In this document: in pieces, positions 26,210-35,019 of the stretch | Layout: each line of letters starts with the position of its first letter | How positions within the stretch are numbered: the first letter of the stretch is position 1 | From: Candidatus Dormiibacterota bacterium | GTDB taxonomy: Bacteria; Chloroflexota; Dormibacteria; Aeolococcales; Aeolococcaceae | Direction of reading: 5' to 3' | Length of the DNA stretch: 64,000 nt | Assembly: GCA_003153505.1 (NCBI GenBank) | Contig: PLZA01000052.1 | Span: 1-64,000, forward strand | The notes under the pieces: model-generated | What the model was told of the DNA's origin: nothing | The model's input: the letters and a program-made list of their open reading frames with translations, nothing else | The model's database searches: none | Position numbers and translations under genes: made by a program

Positions 26210-26685
26210 TCAACAGCGACATCGACCCGGCCTGGCTCAACGATCGCAGCGAATTCCAGCAGAACTGGGTGCACGGGCTGCGCAATCCGTCGGGCCTCCA
26301 TTTGCAGTACGAGCTCGACGGCGCCCTTGTGTTCACGCACTGGACGCCCGGCGACGACCATGCGGGCTTTCCCGGCTTTGCCCATGGCGGCATCATCAGT
26401 GCGGTACTCGACGACGTGATGGGTCGCTGTTCGGCGCTGCACCGCCACTGGGTGGTCACCGGGCGTCTCGAGGTCCGCTATCGCCACGCGGCGCCGCTCG
26501 GAACTCGCCTCCGTGTCGAAGGCCGCATCACCCGGCTCCTCCGGCGCGCGCTCCACACCGAAGGCCGCGTCCTGCTCCCCGATGGCGGCGTGGTCGCCGA
26601 GGCGACGGGCACCTACCTCCCGCTGTCGGATGAGTTGCGCCGCCAGATGGTCGCCGCATGGCCCGGGTTCGAGGAGTTCCTCTGA
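26206..26685 (+). CDS. PaaI-like hotdog-fold thioesterase
   Basis: Protein of 159 aa from GTG 26206, overlapping the serS stop by 4 nt. The hotdog core has FAHGGIISAVLDDVMG, where HGG and the Asp are the usual active-site elements of PaaI/YbgC acyl-CoA thioesterases. Strands RLEVRYRHAAPLGTRLRVEG and VVAEATGTYLPL complete the fold. The acyl-CoA substrate is unknown. It is likely the last gene of the greA-lysS-serS transcription unit. Confidence 0.85.
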   Translation: MINSDIDPAWLNDRSEFQQNWVHGLRNPSGLHLQYELDGALVFTHWTPGDDHAGFPGFAHGGIISAVLDDVMGRCSALHRHWVVTGRLEVRYRHAAPLGTRLRVEGRITRLLRRALHTEGRVLLPDGGVVAEATGTYLPLSDELRRQMVAAWPGFEEFL

Positions 26686-26908
26686 CGCCGGGCAGTCGGC
26701 GCCCTAGCTGGGGAGCGTCGCCCGATTGGCGCGCCGGCGCGCGCGGAATCTCGCCTCCGCCGTCGCTCGCGCGACCTCCTCGATGACAGTGGCCTCGGCG
26801 GAGTGCCCCCAGAAGCCGTGCGACCCGCAGGGACTCAGTCATGCACCATGGCAGTCAGCACCTCGATCGACACGCCCAAGAGCGTGCCAGATTCCCATGC
26901 ACTCCCCG

Positions 26909-26914
26909 TAGAGT
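26909..26914 (+). promoter_or_regulatory. -10 element of the CYTH gene, leaderless arrangement
   Basis: TAGAGT, 7 nt before ATG 26922. Confidence 0.4.
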
Positions 26915-26921
26915 GGTGGCG

Positions 26922-27545
26922 ATGCCCGAGGAGCGCGAGATCAAGATCCCGGTCGATATGGCATTTGTGCTCCCCGACCTCGATGGCGTCGTTGACGGCA
27001 CGCATGCGCTGGACCGCGGCACTGTTGAACTGTCCGCGACGTACTGGGACACTGATGACCTGACGCTCCTCCAGGCCAAGCTGGGGCTGCGCCATCGGAG
27101 CGCGCCGGGCGAACCCGGCAAGTGGACGCTCAAGGCGGGCGCCCGCATGGTCGGGCACGCCGTGTCGCGCGAGGAGACGGACTTCGCCGGCCCCCCCGAC
27201 GAACCGCCTCAGGCGGCTCTCGACGTTGTCCGCCAGGAGGTTGGCGACGTCTCGCTGCATCCGGTCGCGCAACTGGTGACCGACCGGCATACGGTCGATC
27301 TCGTGGTGGGGGGCACGCGCCGTGCCGAGGTCGCCGACGACCGGGTGTCTATCCGATTCGGCGACACCACGGTCCAGACCTTCCGTGAGGTCGAGGTGGA
27401 GCTGTTCGACGCCGACCAGTCGCTGATCGATGCGGTCATGTCCCGGCTGCGGAGCGCGGGGGTGGGTGAGCCGGACAGCACACCGAAGTATGTGCGCGCA
27501 CTCCTGGCGCTCGGACACCACGTGCCCGGCCACGCGGACGGCTGA
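26922..27545 (+). CDS. CYTH domain triphosphate-tunnel protein
   Basis: Protein of 207 aa from ATG 26922 (MPEEREIKIPV). The N-terminal EREIK matches the ExExK signature of the CYTH/TTM superfamily, whose beta-tunnel binds triphosphates with divalent metal. Alternating charged strands continue (AKLGLRHRSAPGEPGKWTLK, FREVEVELF and SKYVRALL-like PKYVRALLALG). Family members are inorganic triphosphatases, thiamine triphosphatases or class IV adenylate cyclases; a triphosphatase is the most likely role in this kind of bacterium. A fused CHAD domain is absent. Confidence 0.82.
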   Translation: MPEEREIKIPVDMAFVLPDLDGVVDGTHALDRGTVELSATYWDTDDLTLLQAKLGLRHRSAPGEPGKWTLKAGARMVGHAVSREETDFAGPPDEPPQAALDVVRQEVGDVSLHPVAQLVTDRHTVDLVVGGTRRAEVADDRVSIRFGDTTVQTFREVEVELFDADQSLIDAVMSRLRSAGVGEPDSTPKYVRALLALGHHVPGHADG

Positions 27546-27566
27546 CCGTGAGCCAGCCTGCTCGCC

Positions 27567-27611
27567 GGGAGCGGAGAGAGACGTAGCCCGCTCGACGCGG
27601 GCTGCGCTCCC
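27567..27611 (+). terminator. Nested hairpin after the CYTH gene
   Basis: The outer stem GGGAGCG (27567-27573) pairs with CGCTCCC (27605-27611), and the inner stem AGCCCGC (27585-27591) pairs with GCGGGCT (27597-27603). No T tract follows. It probably ends or insulates transcription before the MarR gene. The rest of 27546-27822 holds no gene that I can support. Confidence 0.45.
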
Positions 27612-27809
27612 GTCCGGTGGGCCCGCCCACTAGCCACCATCCCCCTGGCTGGCAACCCCCCTCAGTTGTGGCCCCTGGGCGAGCATCCTGACGGCGCCCG
27701 CTCGAGAAGGTGGATCGGCCATGCGTGGACTTCACCGTTATTTACCCTCAGCAAACAAACATTTGCCGCGGGGCGCCTCTGAGCCCTTTGGATCCCTCTC
27801 CGTCGCGAG

Positions 27810-27815
27810 TAAAGT
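27810..27815 (+). promoter_or_regulatory. -10 element of the marR-type gene, leaderless arrangement
   Basis: TAAAGT, 7 nt before GTG 27823. A weak TTTGGA sits 17 bp upstream as a possible -35. Confidence 0.45.
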
Positions 27816-27822
27816 CGGCAGC

Positions 27823-28329
27823 GTGACGTTAGCTGCGAAAGTAAAGCCGGAAGCCCCGAACAGCGACTTCTTTCAGGACGCCACGATCCACGATCTGCGC
27901 CTCGCGGCGATGTTCCGTCGTGGGTTCCGCCAGGCGATGATCCAGATCAACCGATCGCTGGCGCAGCACGATCTGAGCCCGCTCCAGTACCACCTCCTGC
28001 TCGAGGCAGGCGCCGCCGGAACCGAGGGCTGCGTGCAGGGCGACCTCGCCGAGCTCATCCAGGCACCCGAGGCCCGTGTGTCCGTGATGGTGCACGAGCT
28101 GAATGCGCGTGGCCTGGTGCGGACGCTCCGGTCAGCTCCCGACCGGCGGATGGTTCGTGTCGGACTCACCGAGGCCGGCTGCAGAGTCGTCGAAGCTGCG
28201 CTCCACGCGCAGCGCGCCGCGCTCCACGAGCTTGCCCAGGACTTCGACGTACCGGGTGTGGCGCAGATGCTCCGCGGAGCGGTGCAGCTATACCTCGGGG
28301 TCGATATTGCCGAGGAAGGCCGCCTCTAG
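27823..28329 (+). CDS. MarR family transcriptional regulator
   Basis: Protein of 168 aa from GTG 27823 (VTLAAKVKPEAP), chosen because of the -10 placed 7 nt before it; the track start at 27721 adds 34 residues of unlikely sequence. The winged HTH is in the centre: LSPLQYHLLLEAGA, VQGDLAELIQAPEARVSVMVHELNARGLV and a wing RTLRSAPDRRMVRVGLTEAG. Flanking helices form the dimer. Its end overlaps the convergent hpnG by 42 nt, so the two may affect each other's expression. Target genes unknown. Confidence 0.88.
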   Translation: MTLAAKVKPEAPNSDFFQDATIHDLRLAAMFRRGFRQAMIQINRSLAQHDLSPLQYHLLLEAGAAGTEGCVQGDLAELIQAPEARVSVMVHELNARGLVRTLRSAPDRRMVRVGLTEAGCRVVEAALHAQRAALHELAQDFDVPGVAQMLRGAVQLYLGVDIAEEGRL

Positions 28330-28905
28330 CACGGCGCCGACCCGGAGCGCGTACCGCGGCACGTTGACTCCGAGCCAGATCGCCTCGCCCCAGTTCGACG
28401 GGTTCCGGATCGCCCGCCCCGGCTCGGCCCACGCCGGGGAGAGCTCGCGAGACGGGGTATCGAGGATCACCCGGAGGACGGCGAAGCGCAGCGCGGACTC
28501 GGCGGCCCCCGCCGACTCCATATCCACCGCAACGTGACCACGTCCCGCCCACGTCTGCCTCGCTGAGCCGGTCACCATCCCCGCGGTCGAGATCAATGAT
28601 CCGCCGACCACCGGGAGGCGCAGGTACCGAGCGGCGCGCTCGAGCGCGGCGACGATCCCCGGATCGCAGGAATGGGTGACACCCTGCTCGTCGATGACCT
28701 GGGTCGGGATGACCACCGTCCCCGGTGTGTGCTCGGGCAGCAGGCCGCCGCAGAGACCGGCGCTGATGACGATTCCCGCCATCCCCGCCGGCGGCCTGCC
28801 GCCGATCCCGACCTGGATCACGCGCAGGTGCCGGGCACGGCGGCGCACACCCCAGGCCTCAACACCCATCGCGCAGACGGCGTGAACGGTCGGATCAGGC
28901 GGCAT
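28288..28905 (-). CDS. hpnG: Hopanoid-associated nucleoside phosphorylase (HpnG-like)
   Basis: Protein of 205 aa from ATG 28905 (MPPDPTVHAVCAMG), overlapping the end of hpnA by 11 nt. It shows PNP/UDP phosphorylase superfamily features: VIQVGIGG, ISAGLCGGLLPEHTPGTVVIPTQV, and the nucleoside-binding VAVDMESAGAAESAL. HpnG removes adenine from adenosylhopane, giving phosphoribohopane on the way to bacteriohopanetetrol. It is a little short for the family. It is the last gene of the hopanoid operon. Confidence 0.82.
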   Translation of the reverse strand: MPPDPTVHAVCAMGVEAWGVRRRARHLRVIQVGIGGRPPAGMAGIVISAGLCGGLLPEHTPGTVVIPTQVIDEQGVTHSCDPGIVAALERAARYLRLPVVGGSLISTAGMVTGSARQTWAGRGHVAVDMESAGAAESALRFAVLRVILDTPSRELSPAWAEPGRAIRNPSNWGEAIWLGVNVPRYALRVGAVLEAAFLGNIDPEV

Positions 28906-29890
28906 AGCCGTTGTCGCGATACCAGCGCACGGCACGCTCGATTGCCCCGCGCGCGCTCGAGGCACGGAAACCCAGCTCGGCGGCAGCCTTGGCGCTCGAC
29001 GCGTACATGTCGAGCCGGCCCATGTGCACCCCTTCGAGCGGCACCGCGGGCTCGGCGCCGGTGATCCGTACGCGAACGGCATCGACGCGCGCTGCCATGA
29101 CTGCGATCGGATAGGGGAGTCGAACCGTGCGCCGCGGCAGGCCTGCCGCCCTGGCGATGAGCCGCCACAGCTCGGCGAGCGTGAGATTGACCCCGCCGGT
29201 GATGTAGCGCTCGCCCGGGCGCCCACGCTCGAGGGCAAGCACGTGCGCGGCGGCGACATCCTCGACAGGGACGATGTTCATGCCGCCGCCGAGCGTTGCC
29301 GGCAGGCGTCCGCGAAGCAGGTCGACGACGATCTTGCCGGTCGGGGTCGGCCGGCGGTCGCCGGGACCGATCGGTGCCGTCGGCAGCACCGTGATCACCG
29401 GGAGCCGTGCGCTCAGCGCCGCTCGCTCGCCGGCGAGCTTCGAGGCGTGATACGACCAGCCACTGCGCGCGGCGCTCGCCCAGTCGGACTCCGTGGCGGG
29501 CTGCGTGGCAGGCGCCGGAGGCAGGGCGGCCGAGCTGGAGGTGACGACACAGCGTTCGACACCGGCCATCCGGGCGGCCTCGAGGATGCCCGAGGTGCCA
29601 CGGACATTGACCACAGCAATCGCTGCGCGGTCTCGTGGCGCGAAGGAGTAGAGCGCCGCGGTGTGGATGACGTAGCGGCATCCCCGGAGTGCGGGGATCA
29701 GCGCCCCCGGTTCGCGGAGGTCGCCGGACACGCTGACGACGCCGGGTGGCGCGTCCCACGGCCCGCGCACGAGCGCGCGCACCTGGTAGCCGCGCGCGAG
29801 CAGCGCAGCCAGCACGTGGGAGCCGAGGAATCCCGACGCGCCGGTGAGCAACACGTCGCCCTCGCCGGGCCCTGCCTGCGCCGGGTTCAC
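28895..29890 (-). CDS. hpnA: Hopanoid-associated sugar epimerase (HpnA), NAD-dependent SDR
   Basis: Protein of 331 aa, extended short-chain dehydrogenase. The nucleotide site LLTGASGFLGSHV is near residue 14; the catalytic Tyr/Lys pair is in YHASKLAGERAA; NIVPVEDVAAAH and GERYITGG are further extended-SDR marks. HpnA homologues travel with hopanoid genes and are thought to act on the ribose-derived side chain or its sugar. The start is GTG 29890, 1 nt after the hpnH stop. Confidence 0.85.
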   Translation of the reverse strand: MNPAQAGPGEGDVLLTGASGFLGSHVLAALLARGYQVRALVRGPWDAPPGVVSVSGDLREPGALIPALRGCRYVIHTAALYSFAPRDRAAIAVVNVRGTSGILEAARMAGVERCVVTSSSAALPPAPATQPATESDWASAARSGWSYHASKLAGERAALSARLPVITVLPTAPIGPGDRRPTPTGKIVVDLLRGRLPATLGGGMNIVPVEDVAAAHVLALERGRPGERYITGGVNLTLAELWRLIARAAGLPRRTVRLPYPIAVMAARVDAVRVRITGAEPAVPLEGVHMGRLDMYASSAKAAAELGFRASSARGAIERAVRWYRDNGYAA

Positions 29891-29891
29891 G

Positions 29892-30929
29892 TCAGTTCAG
29901 GTGCGCCTTGGTTCCACGAGGGCGGAGGCTGTCACGCGCCGCGCGCAGCGACTCGCGCAGCGACGCGGAGGTGGCGACGACGGCGGTGGGCTCGTAGCCG
30001 CAGTGGGCCATGCAGTTGCCGCAGCGCTCGTCGCGGCCCCGCCCGTACTTCTCCCACTCGGTGGTCTCGATCAGCTCGCGGTACGACGACGCATAGCCAT
30101 CCGACATGAGATAGCAGGGGCGCTGCCAGCCGAGTACCGAGTAGCTCGGGATGCCCCACGCGGTGCAGCTGAAGTCGATCTTGCCCTCGAGGAAGTCGAG
30201 GAAGAGCGGGGAATGGTTGAGGCGCCACTTCTTCCTGCGCCCGTCCGCAAACGCGTCGCGGAAGATCGCATGGGTGCGCTCGACGTTGAGCCAATGGTCC
30301 TGGTCGGGCGCCTTCTCGTACGCGTAGCCCGGCGATATCTGCATGCTGTCGACCTGCACCTCGTCGTTGAGGAAGTCGAGCACGCCGCGGATGGACCGCG
30401 CATCGTCCTGGTCGAAGAACGTGGTGTTGGTGGTGACCCGAAACCCCCGAGCCTTCGCGGCTGCGATGGCGGCGATGGCTTTGTCGAACACTCCCGTGCG
30501 GCAGACCGACTCATCGTGGCGCTCGCGGAGGCCGTCGATGTGAATCGAGAACGAGAAGTACGGTGATGGCGTGAAGAGGTGCAGCTTCTTCTCGAGCAGG
30601 AGCGCATTGGTGCAGAGGTACACGTAGCGCTTGCGAGCGACGAGCGCCGCGACGATCTGGTCGATCTCCTTGTGCACCAGTGGTTCTCCACCGGCGATCG
30701 ACACCATCGGCGCCTCGCATTCCTCGACCGCGTCGATGCACTGCTGCACGGTGAGCCGGCGCTGGAGGATGGCGTCCTCATGCTGGATCTTGCCGCATCC
30801 TGCGCATGCCAGGTTGCACTGATACAGCGGTTCGAGCTGCAGCACCAGCGCGAACTTCTCATTGCGGCGCAGGCGTTGCCGCGCCACATAGCTTCCAACC
30901 CGCATCGCCTGTCGAAGTGGCACCGCCAT
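29892..30929 (-). CDS. hpnH: Adenosyl-hopene transferase HpnH, radical SAM
   Basis: Protein of 345 aa from ATG 30929, with AGGAGAG at good distance. It couples a 5'-deoxyadenosyl radical to diploptene, forming adenosylhopane, the first side-chain step. The 4Fe-4S motif is CNLACAGCGK (CxxxCxxC). MVSIAGGEPLVHKEI is the SAM-binding GGE region, and a Cys cluster near the C-terminus (CGNCMAHCGYEP) is typical of HpnH. It lies 25 nt after the cyclase gene. Confidence 0.94.
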   Translation of the reverse strand: MAVPLRQAMRVGSYVARQRLRRNEKFALVLQLEPLYQCNLACAGCGKIQHEDAILQRRLTVQQCIDAVEECEAPMVSIAGGEPLVHKEIDQIVAALVARKRYVYLCTNALLLEKKLHLFTPSPYFSFSIHIDGLRERHDESVCRTGVFDKAIAAIAAAKARGFRVTTNTTFFDQDDARSIRGVLDFLNDEVQVDSMQISPGYAYEKAPDQDHWLNVERTHAIFRDAFADGRRKKWRLNHSPLFLDFLEGKIDFSCTAWGIPSYSVLGWQRPCYLMSDGYASSYRELIETTEWEKYGRGRDERCGNCMAHCGYEPTAVVATSASLRESLRAARDSLRPRGTKAHLN

Positions 30930-30954
30930 AGATCTCTCCTTGTTGCTCTTGAAA

Positions 30955-32829
30955 TTATCGCTGGACGACGAGCTCGCGCTCGGCGGCTCGCGGCCCGGTT
31001 TCGGTAGCTTCGCCACCGGCGAGTGCGAGGGTCGGAAATACATGCCGGTAGAGGTGGTAATTGATGTAGAAGTCACCGGGAAACCCGGTGCCGGTGTGCT
31101 CCGGCTCGTCCCAGGTGCCGTCGCGCTGACGCTCGAGAAGAAACGCCCGCCCACGTGCGCACGCCAGGTCGTCGCCCAACCCGGCAAGTTGCAGGGTGAG
31201 CATGGCCCACGCGGTCTGCGACGGTGTGCTCGTGCCCACGCCGGCGAACGACTCGTCGACGTAGGAGTGACAGCTCTCGCCCCAGCCGCCGTCGGGACTC
31301 TGCACCTTGAGCATCCACGCCGCAGCAGCACGGACCATGTCGTCCCCGGTGCGCAGCGCGACCAACGCGCTCACAACGCACCAGGTGCCGTAGATGTGGT
31401 TCACACCCCACCTGCCGTACCACGATCCCCATGACCGCTGGGTTGCGCGCAGATATGCGAGCGCCGGCGGGATGTCGCCATCGTCCAGACCGCATCCCAC
31501 CGCGGCAAGCATCTCGATGACGTGCGCGGTGACGTCCTCGGAGGGCGGGTCGAGCATCGCACCGAAGTCCGCGAAGGGCAGCTTGTACACGAGCGCGCGC
31601 GTGTTGTCCTTGTCGAACGCAGCCCAGGCGCCGTTGCGCGAGCGCATCGCTCTGCACCACCGCACCGCGTCGGCAACCGGTTGCGCCACGCGCTCCGGAT
31701 CGGCGGATTCAAGCAGCGCAAGCACCACGACCGCTGTGTCGTCGACGTCCGGGTAGATGTCGTTGTCGAACTCGAATGCCCAGCCCCCGCAGCTCTCGAG
31801 CGGGACCTTGACCTGCCAGTCGCCACCGCCCGCGATCTGCTCGGCGAGCAACCAGTCCACAGCGCGGCGCAGCGCCACGTGCTCGCGCGGGACCCCGGCC
31901 TTGCGCAGCGCGAGCATCGCCCACGCCGTGTCCCACACCGGCGACATGCATGCCTGGAGCCGCCACCCGTGGCCGTCATCAAGTGCGAATCGATTGAACC
32001 CCTCGAGCCCTCGCCGCATCACCGGATGATCGATCGACATGCCCTCGAGGTGCAACGCGATCAGCGAGTACACCCACGGCGGCTGAATTCCGCCCCAGCC
32101 GCCGTCGGCCTCCTGCCGCGCCGTGATCCACTCGACGAGCTTGCCGCGCGACGCGGCGCGGCCCGGCTGCCGGGGCAGACGGTCGTACAGCTTCAGCGCG
32201 TGGTCGAGCCACAGGAACACTCCGGACCCCGGGACGCGATGCATCATGCGCTCGCTTCCGGGAGCGATCACATCGTTAACGTTGACGCCGAGGTCGCGCA
32301 CCGGGCGATGCGAGATGACGATCAGCAGCGGCGCGATTGTCCCGCGAGCCCAACACGCGAAGTCGTAGAGGTTGAGCGGCGCCCATGACGGGAGTCGTAC
32401 CAGCTCCGGTGGCATGCTCGGCACGCCGTCCCACGGGTAAACGCCGAACAGCGCGAGCCAGGTCTTGGTGAAGACGCGCGCCTCGACGAGTCCTCCCTGA
32501 TCGAGGATCGTGCGCAGTGCTTGACGCATTGCAGGTTGCGTCGCGTCGACGCCGAGGACACGAAGCGCGACGTAGGCCTCGATGGTCGTGCTGAGGTCGC
32601 CGGGGCCATCATGGTACAGAGCCCATGTGCCGTCCTCACGCTGGGCGCCGAGCATGTGCCGTATCGCACCGTCACGGATGTCGTCGTGCGAGACACCGAG
32701 GAATCGCAGCAGCATCACGTGCTCCGCGGTCATGGTTACGTTGGTCTCGAGCTCGCCGCTCCACCAGCCGGACTCGTCCTGATGGTCGAGGAGCCACTGC
32801 ACGGCGGAGCGCAGACCTTCAGACTGCAC
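30955..32829 (-). CDS. shc: Squalene-hopene cyclase
   Basis: Protein of 624 aa from GTG 32829 (VQSEGLRSAVQWLL), with GGAGG 6 nt upstream; the track start 7 codons earlier has no such site. It cyclises squalene to hopene and hopanol at the membrane. The catalytic DxDD motif is PDVDDTAVVVL. Several QW repeats stabilise the alpha/alpha barrels (QREDGTWALYHDGPG, QEADGGWGG and QSPDGGWGES). The N-terminus overlaps the end of hpnE by 11 nt. Confidence 0.96.
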   Translation of the reverse strand: MQSEGLRSAVQWLLDHQDESGWWSGELETNVTMTAEHVMLLRFLGVSHDDIRDGAIRHMLGAQREDGTWALYHDGPGDLSTTIEAYVALRVLGVDATQPAMRQALRTILDQGGLVEARVFTKTWLALFGVYPWDGVPSMPPELVRLPSWAPLNLYDFACWARGTIAPLLIVISHRPVRDLGVNVNDVIAPGSERMMHRVPGSGVFLWLDHALKLYDRLPRQPGRAASRGKLVEWITARQEADGGWGGIQPPWVYSLIALHLEGMSIDHPVMRRGLEGFNRFALDDGHGWRLQACMSPVWDTAWAMLALRKAGVPREHVALRRAVDWLLAEQIAGGGDWQVKVPLESCGGWAFEFDNDIYPDVDDTAVVVLALLESADPERVAQPVADAVRWCRAMRSRNGAWAAFDKDNTRALVYKLPFADFGAMLDPPSEDVTAHVIEMLAAVGCGLDDGDIPPALAYLRATQRSWGSWYGRWGVNHIYGTWCVVSALVALRTGDDMVRAAAAWMLKVQSPDGGWGESCHSYVDESFAGVGTSTPSQTAWAMLTLQLAGLGDDLACARGRAFLLERQRDGTWDEPEHTGTGFPGDFYINYHLYRHVFPTLALAGGEATETGPRAAERELVVQR

Positions 32830-34159
32830 GAGCCACCTCCAGCGCCGCACCGGCGCTGCCGGTACCCGTTGTTGCGGTCGTCCATCCGGCGGCGTTGCTG
32901 AAGAGGGTCAGCGCCGCCGTGCGTCCGCTGCGCACAGCCGACTCGATCGTCGCCGGCCAGCCCGTGTCGGTCCACGCGCCGGCGATCACGAGGTTGGGCA
33001 GCGCAGTGGTCGCGCCGGGACGGCGCACGCCGGGGGCTGGGATGAACGTGGCGTCCGGGTCACGTGTCGCCGCGCCGCGCAGCAGCTGTGCGCGCGCCGC
33101 CTGCGGGAGCACGGCGGCGAGCGCAGTGCGACCGAGCTCGACAAGCTCTCGCTCGGGACGCTGGACCAGGTCATCGGCTGCGCTCAGGCTGCAGCACACA
33201 TATCCGGGCGTTTTCTCGAAGACCCATTGCACCGGTGAGTCGAGCAGGGCTGCGAAGTCGCACCCGAGGACTGGCCGGTCGTACCAGAGATGCACATCGA
33301 CAATCGGCATGGCCGCGAAAGCGTCCAGCCCGTCGACGCCGCATGCGGGGGCGTCCCCGAGGATGGCACTCAAGCGCGACGGTGGCACCGCGATGACGCA
33401 GGCGTCACAGGCCGCCCCTGTCCCGCCGCTCAATTTCACGCCGGTCACGCGATCGCCGTCGCGATGGAGCCCCACGACCGCCTGACGGAGATGCACACCG
33501 TCGAGTCGCGCTGCGGCCGCCTCAGCGAGCCTCGCGAGCGGGACCGTGAGATACGCGATGCGCGCCGCATCGCGATCGCCGAGAAACGCCGTGCGGATGA
33601 CGAAAAGCCCCATCGCCGCCGAGACCCGGTCGAGGGGCGCGTTCAGGGCGGGCACCAGGAACGGCTCCCAGAACGCGCGCAGCGCCCGAGGGCTCTGGTG
33701 ATGGCGGCGCAACCAGGCGGCCATCTCGCCCTGGGGTGTGACGTCGCCGCGCGCGGCGACCAGCGCCCGACCCACCTGGATGCGGTCGAGCGCGCTCAGG
33801 TGCGGATAGCGGGCAAACCCGGCCATCAGGTGGAGGGGTGCCGGCCACGATGAGGCGCGCAGACGGGCGGGCGGCCGCGTGCTCGACAGGACGGTGACCT
33901 CGAATCGCGGCTGTATGTACAGCGAGTCGCTGAGGCCCAGTTCCTCGATCAGGTCGAGCGTCGCCGTGCAGCAGGCGAGGACAACGTGCTGCCCGCAGTC
34001 GACCTCGTGACCCTCGACCTCGAACGACGTGGCCTTGCCGCCGAGCAGGCGGGAGCGCTCGTAGAGATCGACACGCCAACCGCGCTTGGCAAGCGCCAGC
34101 CCGGCCGTGAGGCCCGCGAGCCCGGCACCGACGACTGCGACGCGCGGCTGCCGCGTCAT
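32819..34159 (-). CDS. hpnE: Hydroxysqualene dehydroxylase / squalene-associated FAD desaturase (HpnE)
   Basis: Protein of 446 aa from ATG 34159 (MTRQPRVAVVG), overlapping the hpnD stop as ATGA. The FAD site VAVVGAGLAGLTAGLALAKRG is described here by its GAGLAG core and a following DLYERSRLLGGKATSF. It belongs to the phytoene desaturase/amine oxidase group and reduces hydroxysqualene to squalene in the HpnCDE route. The C-terminal FAD motif (LVIAGAWTDTGWPATIESAV) is intact. Confidence 0.92.
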   Translation of the reverse strand: MTRQPRVAVVGAGLAGLTAGLALAKRGWRVDLYERSRLLGGKATSFEVEGHEVDCGQHVVLACCTATLDLIEELGLSDSLYIQPRFEVTVLSSTRPPARLRASSWPAPLHLMAGFARYPHLSALDRIQVGRALVAARGDVTPQGEMAAWLRRHHQSPRALRAFWEPFLVPALNAPLDRVSAAMGLFVIRTAFLGDRDAARIAYLTVPLARLAEAAAARLDGVHLRQAVVGLHRDGDRVTGVKLSGGTGAACDACVIAVPPSRLSAILGDAPACGVDGLDAFAAMPIVDVHLWYDRPVLGCDFAALLDSPVQWVFEKTPGYVCCSLSAADDLVQRPERELVELGRTALAAVLPQAARAQLLRGAATRDPDATFIPAPGVRRPGATTALPNLVIAGAWTDTGWPATIESAVRSGRTAALTLFSNAAGWTTATTGTGSAGAALEVARAV

Positions 34160-35019
34160 ACCACTGCAAGCCATGAGCGAGCCATCACGCCGAGCTTTGC
34201 CACCTTGGAAAGGCGCGCCCGGCCGCGCAGGGGCAGTTCGGGTGCCGCTTCGATGCGATCGAGGATGCCGAGGTAGATCCCCGCCATGGTGCGGACGCAC
34301 ACCGCAGGCTGCTTCGGGATGGACTCGGTCACGCGAATTCCGGACGCGTGCAGCTCCCGCGCTCGAGCGATCTGCATCGCCATGAAGTCGTTCCAGCCGG
34401 GCGCGACGCGGCCCTCGAGGATGTGACCCTCGGTGATGCCGAACGCGCCGAGCTCATCCAGAGGCAGGTAGATGCGCCCGCGCGCTGCGTCCTCCTGGAC
34501 GTCACGCAGGATATTGATGAGCTGGAGCGCGACACCGAGCTCGTCGGCGCGCTCCAGCGCAATCGGATCGCGAAAGCCGAAGATGCGGACGCACATGCGC
34601 CCGACGACCGACGCGACCAGGTTGGCGTATGCGCGCAGCTCGTCCCAGGTCTGATAGCGCGTCGTCGACAGATCCATCGCGACGCCGTCGATGAGCATGT
34701 CCAACTCGGCCATGGGAATCGCATGTCGTCGCATGGCGATCGCGAGCAACCCCATGATCGGGTCGGTGCTGTCGCCGGGGCGGGTGTCGCGAAGACGGCG
34801 GCGGTGGTGTTCGAGCCGTTCGTCGCGCGACGCACGACCGTCGAGGTCGGCGTCGTCGTCGACCTGGCGCGCGAAGTCGTAGAGCGCGTAGATCGAGGTG
34901 CGTTGCCGTCGGGGTAGCGCGATGAATCCCCAGTAGAAGTTGGCGGCTTCGCGGCGCGCCATGTCCTCGCAGTAGCGCTCGAGCGCGCGCACGTGGGGGT
35001 TCGCGCGCGTGTCAAGCAC
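34156..35019 (-). CDS. hpnD: Presqualene diphosphate synthase (HpnD)
   Basis: Protein of 287 aa from GTG 35019; GTG 35028 is also possible. It condenses two farnesyl-PP into presqualene-PP. Two Asp-rich Mg-binding motifs are present: FARQVDDDADLD and NILRDVQEDAARGRIYLP. The tail overlaps hpnE. It overlaps hpnC by 8 nt. HpnC and HpnD are clear paralogues, as in other hopanoid clusters. Confidence 0.93.
   Translation of the reverse strand: MLDTRANPHVRALERYCEDMARREAANFYWGFIALPRRQRTSIYALYDFARQVDDDADLDGRASRDERLEHHRRRLRDTRPGDSTDPIMGLLAIAMRRHAIPMAELDMLIDGVAMDLSTTRYQTWDELRAYANLVASVVGRMCVRIFGFRDPIALERADELGVALQLINILRDVQEDAARGRIYLPLDELGAFGITEGHILEGRVAPGWNDFMAMQIARARELHASGIRVTESIPKQPAVCVRTMAGIYLGILDRIEAAPELPLRGRARLSKVAKLGVMARSWLAVV

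Noticed and set aside
26705-26840. Minus-strand frame ending at TAG 26704 that reads like a real protein end (WGHSAEATVIEEVARATAEA)
   Set aside because: No ATG, GTG or TTG start follows the upstream in-frame stop; only a CTG would do. About 44 aa, so not called.
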